Source of the DNA: Laspinema sp963821735
GTDB lineage: Bacteria > Cyanobacteriota > Cyanobacteriia > Cyanobacteriales > Laspinemataceae
Assembly: GCA_963821735.1 (NCBI GenBank)
Contig: CAWGFK010000055.1
Location: forward strand, 1 to 64,000
Direction: 5' to 3'
DNA length: 64,000 nucleotides
The notes below the pieces were generated by a model, which was not told the origin of the DNA, searched no databases, and worked only from the letters and a program-made list of their open reading frames with translations. Position 1 is the first letter of the stretch. Each line of letters begins with the position of its first letter. Shown in pieces: positions 1 to 10,250 of the stretch. The position numbers were made by a program, and so were the translations under genes.

Positions 1-424
1 TATCCACCTCCAAGAACTGTTGGAGAAAAAGGCAAACAGACGGTTGAGAAGTGGATATTCAGATTGATATCGAATGCTTTTCCCCAAAACCCACCTTCAT
101 GCTAAAATTGTTGAAGAACTGGTGGCATAAATGCTTGAAACTGAACCGGCACATTCAGTGGAGGGAGAGGTGAGTGGACCGCACTATGTCACAGTTCCCG
201 TAACTGACCTAGCAGGTTGAGGCAATGACTTTGGAGCAAATTGCCCTACTGGGGGCCATAAGTTCCATCGCAAACTTTATGGAATAAGGGGTTGATATTG
301 GGAATGGCCATTGCCAACCTACTTGCCGAATTATATGGGGGAAAATTAACCATTCTCAATAGCATTCCTGAATCAGAATGCTACAGTTTATGATGACCTC
401 AGTTTCTCCAGTGAAGAAGGATAA
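1..424 (+). pseudogene. Mirror relic of REC-histidine kinase C-terminus
   Basis: This is the left-arm counterpart of about 11,297-11,745: the HATPase end of the REC-kinase. The final residues FSSEEG and stop are still readable at 405-424, and the segment around 300-360 keeps the I-A-N-L-L-A-E-L-Y-G-G-K-L-T-I pattern. Frames are broken many times. It should not be counted as an independent gene. Confidence 0.75.
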
Positions 425-948
425 AACAAAAAGGTCGTTAAATTCTAAAAATCTGCAAAAATCCTTGATTTGTCTGCAGGCCAGGCAAAGCTACAACAAC
501 CACCTCCTCTACAGATTGGATTTAGCTACCTGATATAGTGCTTCTAAAGCAGCTCCAAAAAATAAAATCTCCAAAACGTTCGTAGTGATGCACTTAAACA
601 CCTACATATGTAGTTACCTTCGAGTTGAACGGTTGGGAGATTTTACAATTTGCAATGCCTTAAATGGGATAATTTCTCAACTGGAGGAGGCAGCATCTTG
701 CTTCCTACTCCAGCAAGAGAGTATGGGGATCTCCGTTTCAGCTTGAGGATGCTGGTAAGAGGTCCAGATCTCCACAGGACCTGTTACTGGTTTGTTGAGA
801 AAATTTCTGTCCTGTACTCTCCTGGTAAACTGGTCTCAAGAAAGTCATTCTGCTAGTATACATAGCCCGGAGACACCCTGTCCTGAAGCGCTATACTTCA
901 AAACCGTTGGTGCCGCTAGAACAAACCTGTTTGCAAAATTTCCTGAAG

Positions 949-3900
949 ATGAGCTATTTCGCGGTTTCGATTGAAAAGCGGCCACCCGTTAAGTTGCACC
1001 CTAATTCCCAAAAAGGCCATCGCCGAGCCGCCATCGAGCTATGTTTTAGTGGTAGACTTTGTAACCTCCCCCTATTCTAGTGAGAGGCTATGGTGGCCTC
1101 AGCCAGAGGGATTTAGTCACCTCTGGACTTGGGGAAGATCTTAACCATTTCCCAAGCGTGGACCCAACCTATCCTCTCTCACTCCCAGTGACTATTTTGA
1201 AAGTCTATTTCTGTTTCCTCTTTTCCTATATGGAATGCATCAAATTCGTATGTTATTTTACATAGTTACCTAAAATTATCTTGGGTTGTCACCCATGCGG
1301 TGGATTGAAGGGTTACAACCCCTGGAATCAGGACACGCACTCGCCATGAGTTGGGCCATTGCCATTAGCTCTCCCTATGCTCCTAATTTTAGAGGTGATT
1401 GAACAGATGGCAACCTCCGCTAGCTCAAGTGCGTGGTGGATCAAAGAGGGGGAAGAGACATCCGCTCATGAATTGACCCCAGAAGAGCTACTACTTCTTC
1501 CTATCCCATTGGGCATTAAGCTCTCACGGATATTGTCCAATATTATGGAGTGGGATTAAGCACTCTGCATCCCTAGGTGATGAGTTAACTCTTTTCTTGT
1601 TATTGGGAAATCCCCTAGGATTCCCTCGAACAAATTCCTATCATCAAAATGCAGGATGCTTGGGGTCACATTGGGTGATTGTTATGCAGAAAATACCTGG
1701 TTTGGCTGGGAATCTGACTGGAAGATTCTCAGGGATGGAGTGGCAGTTCCTCATAGTCAATGCCAATCAGGGATAGTGCAAGGGAACCAGACACAGAGAA
1801 CCAGGACCTACTCTTCGATGCCTGGGATTCGGAAGCCGGAAAATCCCACATAAAACCGCCACCAAGCAACAGAGAATGGCAAAGTGGGTATTTGAAGAGG
1901 CCATCACCCCTCTCCCGTTCTACTGTTGCCTCACCAACAAGCATTGGGAACAGGACAAGTGGAGCATTGCCCAACTGGCTCAAAAATTACTTGTAATTTA
2001 GTGAGGTCATCAAACTCAGCTTGCAGAAAAACATAGAGCAAGTATTTTGGCTGGTTTTGAGCCAAAATATTTTGATCATATGAGTCCAGCCTTTGAAACC
2101 GTGTGGGGGATTTCCCCTAGAGCAGTTAGAGAGAAAGGAAGCCGGGAACTGGAATTATCTGACTATTTTGCAAGAGAGTTTGGATGCGGAAGCGGGGCAA
2201 CCCATTGGAAAATTCGGCCTCAAAGGAGGCGTGGCTTTGAGGGAACTGGGAAAATCGGATTCTGCGCAACCGACCGCAACTGCTGGTGTGTACTTTCTGG
2301 TTTATAATTATGTGTACCGAATTGCTGCATTTTCCACCCGTCGCAAAGCGGCAGAAGCGGCCACAGTGAAGATTGGTATCGTCAGTTAGTATACATGGGT
2401 CTGGGAGATTGATGCCGGGGGGATATACACCTATAGTAGTCCCAGAGAATTGCAGAGATTTTTAGGGTATGAACCTTCCGAGGCGATGGAAACGGTTGGA
2501 TGCTGGACTTGCGGAAATGCAGAAACGGCGCTGGGGTTGGAACTGGCGACTCAACCAGCCCGTTTAGCTGCAAGGGAAACGGGTGCGTTTATAACAAGGC
2601 CGAGTGGTGGTGTTAGAAAAAGCAGTGGGTTCAACTTTGATGAGATGGGAAATTAGGTATCGGGGAATCCATTGGGGACACGATGGTGAGAATGGTGCTA
2701 CAGGACAGTATTACCGAGTAGTTGGAACAGCGGGTGCAAAGTACAAACTGCTGAATGGACAATTGCAAAGGGGAGATTGCCGTTGAGAGGTCGAGTCGGC
2801 CTTGCGACAGAGTGAGGCTCAACCGGAGAGCATTTTGGGGTCCTCAATGATGGGGTCGGTCCCAGCAACACCAATTGTTGATCCAATCCGGCTTTTGAGA
2901 GAATTTATGGACGATTCCGCGCTATAGTTTTTTGCGGAGTTGTGGCGCGGGGTGGCTCCATCCGGAGGATAGCGATTGCGTGAGGGGGTTCGAGGCGTTA
3001 CTGGTGCAGGCATCATGATACCTGATGGGGAGGTGCGGTGGTTGGCATGTGTCTTATTCAACTTCTTACCACGATCCGCCCAAGGGTTTTCCATGGTGGC
3101 GCGGGATATTACGAAATGCAAACATGGCCGACCGCCCGGTCGGCAAAGCCGGTTTCATGTGATTTTTAAACGTCTGGCCTTGTTGAGTCCGGAGGGGGTG
3201 ATTCTGGAAATCAACCAGAGGGCATTGAGCTTGCCGGGGTTGGCGGGGATGAATCCAGGGGCGAGAATTTTGCATGTCTCGTTTGGTAGTCCCTCCCAAT
3301 TGGAGCAAACTGGGGATGCCATGGGGCTGGTGACCAGGGACCAGGGGCTAATCTGTTTTGCTTTGGCCATTGCCGAGGCAGCGGCGGGAGAGTTATGGTG
3401 TGTCGCATGAGGTGGAAATTTTTGACCCAAAACCAAAATCGGAGCACTTTCAATTAAGCCGGTGCGATATTTGGAGGTGATCACTGGGAACATGGCATAT
3501 TTTCCGAGTGCCTAGAAATCTGAAATTTTTGAGCGCCAACAATTGCTCAATTCTTTTTTTAAGCCAACTTCCAGCGTTAAGCCACGGGCTGGAATCGTCA
3601 ATGAGCAGATGCAGTTTATTCAAGTCAAACGAAGCCCTCGCCCAACTTCTAATGGTCTATCCCCCCAGGAAACAGTATTGGGAAAACCGTGAATGAAATC
3701 ATGCCGATGTCACGAGGAAAACGTTCAGTCGGAAGAATTATCTCGCCGGAATTCTAGCGAAAAGCCCTGTAAGGGGGAGTTTGATCATTGGCTCACGTGC
3801 TACTTCAACTGTAAAAGCTCGGGCGCGGCTGGGGTGGGGTTTATTGTCCTCGACATCACCCAGCGCAACAAGCGGAAATACGTGCCCAGATTCAAGAACG

Positions 3901-4785
3901 GCTAGAATATCTGTTTATGTACGAATCCCACGATTATTTATAGTTGTAAGCCCACTAGATCTATGCCTTGACCTTCATCAGTCAAAATATCCTGTTAGTT
4001 CGGTTATGATGAGGCGCAGCAATTATTAAATAATCCCAATTTGCGAGTTTGAGCGTATCCATCCCGACGTATGCGGCCCCTGCAAGCAACACTCAGGAGA
4101 TTTATGAATATCGAGTCCACAGGAAGTTACCTATCGTTGGTAGGTTTGTGATGCCGAGGGCAGTTTCCACAATTGTCGGTTTGATGTATGATATTACTGA
4201 GCAAAAAAAAGCCTAGGAGGACTAAAGCTGTTTGCAAGAAAGAGGTCCTCCTCATAAATTCGGGTGAAACTTGCAAGTTATTTCGAGTCTGCTTAATCTC
4301 CAATCTCGAAGCATTAGGTAACCTGGACCCATTTTCAAGATAGCCAAAGTGCATTTTATCTATTGCTTTTATCCATGAAAACTGTATCAGTTCTTCGGAC
4401 CTCTGCCTAGGTGGATTTAATATATTTAGGTCAAACTTTATGCCTTTGTTTAGGTCTTATGGGGCGAGTCCTCAGCGGATTAGCCTGAATCTTCAAAATG
4501 GATGATATTCTTTCTGAGTGTGGACAAGGCAATACCTTGTGGGTTTGACTACTGAATGAACTGGTGTGTAATGCACTCAAGGATGCATCCCCAAGGGGCT
4601 ATTTTGATTATGCTCCATCGCACTTTCAAGAGGTGGATGGATCATAGCAAACTGAGAGTTTATGATGAGATTCCCTGCTGAAGGTACACTTTTGCAAAAC
4701 CCGCTCTTTGGCATGTATCTTGATTAATACTTTAGTCAAACAACTTAAGCAAATTATTAACTGCCTTCAGGAGAGATATGAGTAA
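949..4785 (+). pseudogene. Mirror relic of CBS-PAS-HisKA_2 kinase
   Basis: This is the left-arm counterpart of 6,485-10,777. Short in-frame islands match the right-arm protein: SLPVTILKVYFCFLFSYME (CBS) near 1,170-1,240, YMSPAFETVWGIS-like sequence near 2,080, VILEINQRALS near 3,200, and ATSSVK-type kinase remnants further on. There are dozens of indels. Two homopolymers are informative: GGGGG at about 1,447-1,452 and CCCCCC at 3,661-3,666 have the length needed for a continuous frame, whereas the right arm is one base short at both. Confidence 0.75.
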
Positions 4786-5607
4786 CGAAAAAATTTTGGT
4801 TGTAGAAGATGAAGGAATTGTTGCCTTACATATTCAAAATGATTTTAGAAGATTTGGGGGCTATCAGGCGCGGTGGCGGTTGCTTCCGGTGAGGAGGCGA
4901 CTGCGGCTCATACCCAGTGGATTTGGTGTTGATGGATATTCATTTGCAGGGCAGTATTTGCCTAGCCTGCCGAAGCGTATTTTTTGCTGATCGCTTTTAA
5001 TATCGGGTGGTTGATTTGACAGCTTATAGTGATGAGGATACCCTCCAGGGGGCCAAGCTCACCACCCCTTTTGGAGTCAATTAAGCCTCTGGAAGCCCAA
5101 AAAAATTTAAAAGTCCAACCATGTGATTTATCATCAAATCTCGAACAGGAACTCAAACAAAGCAAAGAAGGTGCTATGACTAATCGTGTTTCTATTTGGA
5201 GATGGTGATTGTCACGGATGAAATCGATGGATTCGGTTTATTAATCCCGTGGCTGAAACACTTACGGGGTGGAAACAAGCGGAAGCTTTGGGAAGGAGAT
5301 TGGCCAAGTGTTTTCGGATTACCCATGGAAATGTCAGCGGCGATTCCCATTTTAAGCAAACTCCGGGAAATCCCCGCCGTATAACTTAGTCGAAACCCCC
5401 AATTTCAATTGCTAAAAATGGCAGCAAATTTGATTGATGATACGATTGGTGAGAAAATGGATAAAATCATTGGAGCGGTTTATGTATTTCTATATATTAC
5501 TTCTAAAAAGTGGACCGAAGTCTTACAGAAAGAGACAATTTGTTTAGAAAGACAGCTTTAAAGAACGGGCCCTTGGCCGAACCGAAAATCCGGCGATTAT
5601 TAGAAAT
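4778..5607 (+). pseudogene. Mirror relic of REC-PAS-kinase
   Basis: ATG at 4,778 opens MSNEKILVVEDEGIVALHIQ, the start of a CheY-like receiver identical in plan to the one at 6,492 on the other strand. The frame fails after about 70 codons. Islands such as DLTAYSDED (about 5,015-5,045) and KIIGAVYVF-like sequence (5,460-5,490) follow the right-arm protein up to the fold. It is the same gene read from the other strand, not an extra paralogue. Confidence 0.75.
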
Positions 5608-5650
5608 TGTGGTAATTAATCGACTTTTAAACTCACTTAATTCGGTTTCT
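5608..5650. other. Fold point (43-nt loop) of the giant palindrome
   Basis: These 43 bases are the only unduplicated part of 1-11,745. On the minus strand they encode residues like ETELSEFKSRLITT, the helix that normally leads into the phosphoacceptor H-box of a HisKA kinase. The strand therefore flips in mid-gene, with no transposon end, no target duplication and no intergenic boundary. Confidence 0.85.
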
Positions 5651-6492
5651 ATTTCTAATAATCGCCGGATTTCAGTTTCGGACAAGGCCCGTTCTTTATT
5701 TCTGTTTCTAAACGAATTCTCTTTTTATGTAAAACTACGGTCGCTTTTTCAGAAGTAATATCTCAAAATACATAAACCGCTCCAATGATTTATCATTTTC
5801 TCCACCAATAGGAGCAACCGTATCATCAATCGGAATTTCGCTGCCATTCTTAGCAATTAAAACCGTTCATTGGGGGTTTCGTAAGTTATCGGCGGGGATT
5901 TCCGGATTCCCAAGCGTTCGGCAATCGCCGCTGATCATTTCATGGGTAATCCGAAACACTTGGCCAATCTCCTTCCCAAAGCTTCGCTTGTTCCGCCCCG
6001 TTAATGTTTCAGCCCGGGATCAATAATCGGATCCGTCCGATTTCATCCGTCAATCACCACATCTCCAATCGAACGCAACGTCGTAGCGACCACTCTTTGC
6101 TCTGTTTGAGTTCGTGTTGCATTTGATGACGATAAATCGCCATATCAATGGTAGACTTTAAACTCCGGGCTTCCACAGGCTTAATTAAATATCCAAAAGG
6201 GGTCGATAGCTTGGCCCGTTGGAGGTCATCCTCATCACTATAAGCTGTCAAATAGACCACCGGAATATTAAAAGCGATCGCCAATTATTCAGGCAGCGTT
6301 TACCCCATCAATACTGCCCTCCAATCAATATCCATCAACACCAGATCCGGCTGGATATGAGCCGCAGCTTCAATCGCTTCCTCACCGGAACAACCGCCAC
6401 CGCACTTGATAGCCCAAATCTTCTAAGATCGTTTGGATATCTAAGGCAACAATTCCTTCATCTTCTACGACCAAAATTTTTTCGTTACTCAT
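5608..6492 (-). pseudogene. REC-PAS-histidine kinase, frameshifted and cut at the fold
   Basis: The gene starts with ATG at 6,492 (MSNEKILVVEDEGIVALDIQ) and is a receiver followed by a PAS domain and the beginning of a HisKA helix. The receiver breaks near 6,395, where GYQV should run into a VAVxSGEEAIEAA-type segment; the frame is regained at 6,284-6,054 (IPVVYLTAYSDEDDLQRAKL, then GYLIKPVEARSL, the KP motif). Downstream, AKNGSEIPIDDT and VYVF are PAS fragments in changing frames. The protein runs into the palindrome loop just before the expected SHEFRTP box, so no catalytic half exists in the window. Its start overlaps the upstream kinase by ATGAGTAA, which implies translational coupling of kinase and response regulator. 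Confidence 0.7.
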
Positions 6493-7782
6493 ATCTCTCC
6501 TGAAGGCAGTTGATGATGTTTTGGCCGAAAAGACAATCTGAAAGGCAGTCCCGCTACTCCTGTCCAACTCAATGCTTCCTTTAAGTTGTTTGACTAAAGT
6601 ATTAATCAACTGCATCCCCAAAGAGCGGGTTTTGCGAAAGTCTACCTCACAGGGAAAGCCAATTCCATTGTCCCGAACCCTCATCATAAACTCTCGTTTG
6701 CTATGATCATCCGCCTCTTGGAAGGTGCGATCGAGCGTAATCTCGATCGCCCCAGTCCCATTTTGGGGAAATCCATGTTTGAGTGCATTACACACCAGTT
6801 CATTCACAATCAAACCGCAAGGTATTGCCGTATCTACACTCAGAAAGATATCATCAATTTGAAGATTCAGGCTAATCCGCTGAGGACTCGCCCCATAAGA
6901 CCTAAACAAATGGATGCATAAAGTTTGAATATATTGAGAAAAATCCACCTGGGCGAGGTCCCGAGACTGATACAGTTTTTCATGGATAAAAGCAATGGAT
7001 TGAATGCGGTTTTGGCTATCTTGAAATAGAGTCCGGGTTTCTGCATCCTGAATGCTTCGGGATTGGAGGTTAAGCAGACTCGAAATGACTTGCAAGTTAT
7101 TTTTCACCCGATGGTGAATCTCCTTGAGGAGGACCTCTTTCTCTTGCAAAGACGCTTTAAGTTGTCCTAGGGCTTTTTTTTGCTCAGTAATATCATACAT
7201 CGAACCGACAATCTCCAAAGGATTGCCCTCGGCATCACAAACCAGACGCCGTTCATCCCGCACCCAACGATAGGTAGAATTTTGGTGTCTGACTCGATAT
7301 TCATAAATCTCCTGAGTGCGTTCTTGCAGGCGAAAGATGTGGGCAAAAAGCCGTTCCGCATCGTCGGGATGGATACACTCAAACCACAAATTGGGATTAT
7401 TTAATAATTGCTGCGCCTCATAACCGAACTGGCGTAGGATATTTTGACTGATGAAGGTCAAGGCATAGTCTCCAGTGGGCTTACAACTATAAATAATCGT
7501 GGGATTCGTACATAGCAGATATTCTAGCCGTTCTTGAATCTGGCGCAGCGCTTGTTCCGCTTGTTTGCGCTGGGTGATGTCGAGGACAATAAACCCCACC
7601 CCACGCGCCCGACCATTTTTCAGGGGAACGGGAAAGTAGCAAGTGAGCCAATGATGGAGAACTCCCGGTTTACAGGGCTTTTCACTAGAGAGTTCCAAGT
7701 TGAGGATTGGGGTCCCGGACCGCAATAATTCTTCGACTAAAGATTGAACTTGCTCCGTGACATCGGGCATAATTTCATTCAC
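6382..7782 (-). CDS. C-terminal kinase fragment: PAS-HisKA_2-HATPase of CBS-PAS sensor kinase
   Basis: This 466-aa frame is the catalytic end of the large sensor kinase that begins at 10.8 kb. It finishes one PAS domain (GVGFIVLDITQRKQAEQAL), has a full PAS with PAC (WFECIHPDDAERL to VGSMYDITEQKKAL), then the H-box EIHHRVKNNLQVISSLLNLQ typical of HisKA_2 kinases, and an HATPase with N box (LIVNELVCNALKHGFP) and G box (DNGIGFP). The last 36 codons are an artificial fusion to the next gene's receiver. One added A in the AAAA run before CATCATCAAC gives a kinase ending FSAKNIINCLQERYE and stopping at 6,485. The phosphorylated partner is probably the following receiver protein. The kinase call is firm; frame integrity is doubtful. 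Confidence 0.8.
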   Translation of the reverse strand: MNEIMPDVTEQVQSLVEELLRSGTPILNLELSSEKPCKPGVLHHWLTCYFPVPLKNGRARGVGFIVLDITQRKQAEQALRQIQERLEYLLCTNPTIIYSCKPTGDYALTFISQNILRQFGYEAQQLLNNPNLWFECIHPDDAERLFAHIFRLQERTQEIYEYRVRHQNSTYRWVRDERRLVCDAEGNPLEIVGSMYDITEQKKALGQLKASLQEKEVLLKEIHHRVKNNLQVISSLLNLQSRSIQDAETRTLFQDSQNRIQSIAFIHEKLYQSRDLAQVDFSQYIQTLCIHLFRSYGASPQRISLNLQIDDIFLSVDTAIPCGLIVNELVCNALKHGFPQNGTGAIEITLDRTFQEADDHSKREFMMRVRDNGIGFPCEVDFRKTRSLGMQLINTLVKQLKGSIELDRSSGTAFQIVFSAKTSSTAFRRDMSNEKILVVEDEGIVALDIQTILEDLGYQVRWRLFR

Positions 7783-10250
7783 GGTTTTCCCAATATGTTC
7801 CTGGGGGATAAACCATGAAGTTCAGCGAGGGCTTCGTTGACTTGAATAAACTGCATCTGCTCATTGACAATTCCCAGCCCGACAGAAACGCTGGAACTAG
7901 CTTTAAAAAAAGAATTGAGCAATTGTTCGCGCTCAAAAATTTCAGTTTCTAGGCGCTTGCGATCGCTGATGTCCCGACCTTCAGCAATCAACTGAATCAC
8001 CCGATCGCCCTCATCTCGCACCGGCTTAATTGAAACATCAATGGTCACCCGTTGGTTTTGGGGTCCAAAAATTTCCACCTCATCGCGCCATAACTCTCCC
8101 GCCGCTGCCTGGGCGATCGCCGAGCGAAAGCGATTAGCCCCTGGTCCCTGGTCACCGGCACCCGACCCCCCAGACTCCCCTACGGAGTCCCCCAGTTGCT
8201 CCAAATTCGGAGGCTGCCAACAGGGACAGTCCCAAAATTCTCGCCCGATTGGATTCATCCCCGCCAACCCCCAAACTTCCAATGCCCTCTGGTTGATTTC
8301 CAGAATCACCCCCTCCGGACTCAACAAGGCCATAAATTGGAACGTTTGGTTAAAAATCGCATGAAACCGGCTTTCCGACCGGGCGATCGCCTCTTCCGCC
8401 TGTTTGCGTTCCGTAATATCCCGCGCCACCCCATCCATGCGAAACCCTTGGCGAGTGGCATCATAAAGTAAATGAGCGCGGTCCTCCAACCACCGCACCT
8501 CCCCATCGGGTCTGATAATCCGATACTCGACATCTTGTGACCCCTGCACCAGTAACGCCTCGAAAAACTGCCTCACGCGATCGCTATCCTCCGGATGGAC
8601 CACCCCGCGCCACAACTCCGGATTTTCAAAAAACTCCTGGCGCGATCGTCCATAAATTCTCTCAAAAGCCGGATTCAAATACAACAATTCCCTTGTCTGT
8701 GCCGAAGCGGACCAGACCACATCATTCAGGGACCCCAAAATGCTCTCCAAACGCTCCTCACTCTGTCGCAAGGCCGACTCGACCTCCTGACGACGGGCAA
8801 TCTCCCCTTGCAATTGTCCAATTAACTCTCGCAGTTCAGCAGTTTGCACTTGCACCCGCTGTTCCAACTCTTGATTAATCTGCTGTAGCGCCGCTTCCGC
8901 TTCCTTTCTCGCCGTAATATCCCGATCAATTCCCCGATACCCCACTAATTTCCCCATCTCATCAAAAATTGGAACACCACTGCTTTCTAACACCACCACT
9001 CGGCCCTGTTTATGCAAATTCACCCGTTCCTTGCAGCTAAACGGTGTCGGTTGAGTCGCCAGTTGCTCAACCCAGCGCCGTTCTTTCTGTGCCCATTCCG
9101 GCAAGATCCAGGCATCCAACCGTTTCCCGATCGCCTCGGAAGGTTCATACCCTAAAATCTCTGCAATTCTGGGACTACTATAGGTGTATATCCCCCCGGC
9201 ATCAATCTCCCAGACCCAATCTGTCGTAGTTTCCACTAACTGACGATACCGATCTTCACTCTCTCGTGTGGCCGCTTCTGCCGCTTTGCGACGGGTAATA
9301 TCAGTGGTAATCCCGGCAATTCGGTACACCTCTCCTTGGTCGTTATAAACCGGAAACCCTCGCGAATGCACCCACCGCAGGGTGCCATCAGGCTGCACAA
9401 TCCGATTTTCCAGTTCCCCTGAAGCCAGCACCTGTTGAGGCCAATTTTCCCAAATGGGTTGCCCCGCTTCCCAATACAAACTCTCTTGCAAAATAGTCAG
9501 ATAATTCCGCGATTCCCCGGCTTCCTTTCTCTCTAACTGCTCTCGGGAAATCCCCCACACGGTTTCAAAGGCTGGACTCATATAAATCAACTGTTTCAAG
9601 TCACTCGAAACCAGCCAAAATACTTGCTCTATGTTTTCTGCAAGCTGACGGAATCGTTCCTCACTAAATTGCAGTAATTTTTGAGCCAGTTGGCGATGAA
9701 AAATCTCCGCTTGCTGCTGTTCCAATGCTTGTTGTAAGGCGACGGTAGAAAAGGCGATCGCCTCTTCAAATCCCGCTTTCCGTCTCTGTTGCTTCGTCGG
9801 GTATCTCCCCGGTTGTCTGATTCCCACTTCCGAATCCCCCAGGGGTCCCGAAGTTGGGTTCGAGGGTCCGTTGGTTCTCTGTGTCTGGTTCCCTTGCACT
9901 CCCTGATTGGCATTCGTCTGGGGACTCCCACTCCATCCCTGGAGAATCTCAGTGGGAGTGACGATTCCCACCAATTCCCGGGTTGCCGTAACAATCACCC
10001 AATGTCGGACCCAAGCATCCTGCATTTGATGATGAATCTGTTCGAGGGAATCCTGGGGATTTCCCAATAACAAGGGTTGACTCATCACCTGGGATGCGGG
10101 GGTCTTCTCTAGGTCTAATCCCAAGGCATAATATTGGACAATATCCCGTGGAGTGATGATGCCAATGGGATAGGAGGGATTTAATCCTTTCTCTGGGGTC
10201 AATTCATGAGCGGATGTCTCTTCCCCTGCTTTTGACAGATCACCACGCAC
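7779..10250 (-). CDS. Central fragment of CBS-PAS sensor kinase: CBS half plus five PAS domains
   Basis: This is an 823-aa frame with a nominal GTG start that is really the interior of a larger gene. It opens with the end of a third CBS motif (PIGIITPRDIVQYYALGL) and a fourth (VMSQPLLLGNPQDSLEQI to VGIVTPTEILQGW). A Gly/Pro/Gln-rich linker follows, then PAS domains starting at SEERFRQLAENIEQVFW, SEDRYRQLVETTTDWVWEID, SEERLESILGSLNDVVW, SESRFHAIFNQTFQFM and EREQLLNSFFKASSSVSV. A coiled-coil linker (QQINQELEQRVQVQTAELRE) separates the second and third PAS. It stops at LSPRNILGKP because a C run at about 7,803 has five bases; six, as in the mirrored arm, gives LSPQEHIGKTVNEIMPDV and joins the kinase fragment. 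Confidence 0.8.
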   Translation of the reverse strand: MRGDLSKAGEETSAHELTPEKGLNPSYPIGIITPRDIVQYYALGLDLEKTPASQVMSQPLLLGNPQDSLEQIHHQMQDAWVRHWVIVTATRELVGIVTPTEILQGWSGSPQTNANQGVQGNQTQRTNGPSNPTSGPLGDSEVGIRQPGRYPTKQQRRKAGFEEAIAFSTVALQQALEQQQAEIFHRQLAQKLLQFSEERFRQLAENIEQVFWLVSSDLKQLIYMSPAFETVWGISREQLERKEAGESRNYLTILQESLYWEAGQPIWENWPQQVLASGELENRIVQPDGTLRWVHSRGFPVYNDQGEVYRIAGITTDITRRKAAEAATRESEDRYRQLVETTTDWVWEIDAGGIYTYSSPRIAEILGYEPSEAIGKRLDAWILPEWAQKERRWVEQLATQPTPFSCKERVNLHKQGRVVVLESSGVPIFDEMGKLVGYRGIDRDITARKEAEAALQQINQELEQRVQVQTAELRELIGQLQGEIARRQEVESALRQSEERLESILGSLNDVVWSASAQTRELLYLNPAFERIYGRSRQEFFENPELWRGVVHPEDSDRVRQFFEALLVQGSQDVEYRIIRPDGEVRWLEDRAHLLYDATRQGFRMDGVARDITERKQAEEAIARSESRFHAIFNQTFQFMALLSPEGVILEINQRALEVWGLAGMNPIGREFWDCPCWQPPNLEQLGDSVGESGGSGAGDQGPGANRFRSAIAQAAAGELWRDEVEIFGPQNQRVTIDVSIKPVRDEGDRVIQLIAEGRDISDRKRLETEIFEREQLLNSFFKASSSVSVGLGIVNEQMQFIQVNEALAELHGLSPRNILGKP

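Larger units (their letters stand above)
1..5607. repeat. Left arm of giant inverted repeat, heavily corrupted
   Basis: The whole stretch reads, on the plus strand, as a degraded copy of the minus strand of 5,651-11,745. By eye it keeps roughly 80-85% identity but has many single-base indels and is about 490 bases (8%) shorter. Its innermost 21 bases (5,587-5,607) match 5,651-5,671 perfectly in reverse complement; its outer end (base 1) matches about 11,745. No open frame longer than about 145 codons survives. The corruption is spread evenly over coding and noncoding parts, unlike normal gene decay. It is best read as low-quality fold-back sequence at a contig end; a real decayed inverted duplication is the alternative. 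Confidence 0.9.

Noticed and set aside
650..3905. Small plus-strand frames in the left arm as novel small proteins
   Set aside because: They are frame islands of a corrupted mirror of the kinase genes; homologous positions on the other strand explain them fully.
1..5607. Left arm as a second, functional signalling locus
   Set aside because: No frame exceeds about 145 codons, and errors affect coding and noncoding parts alike.
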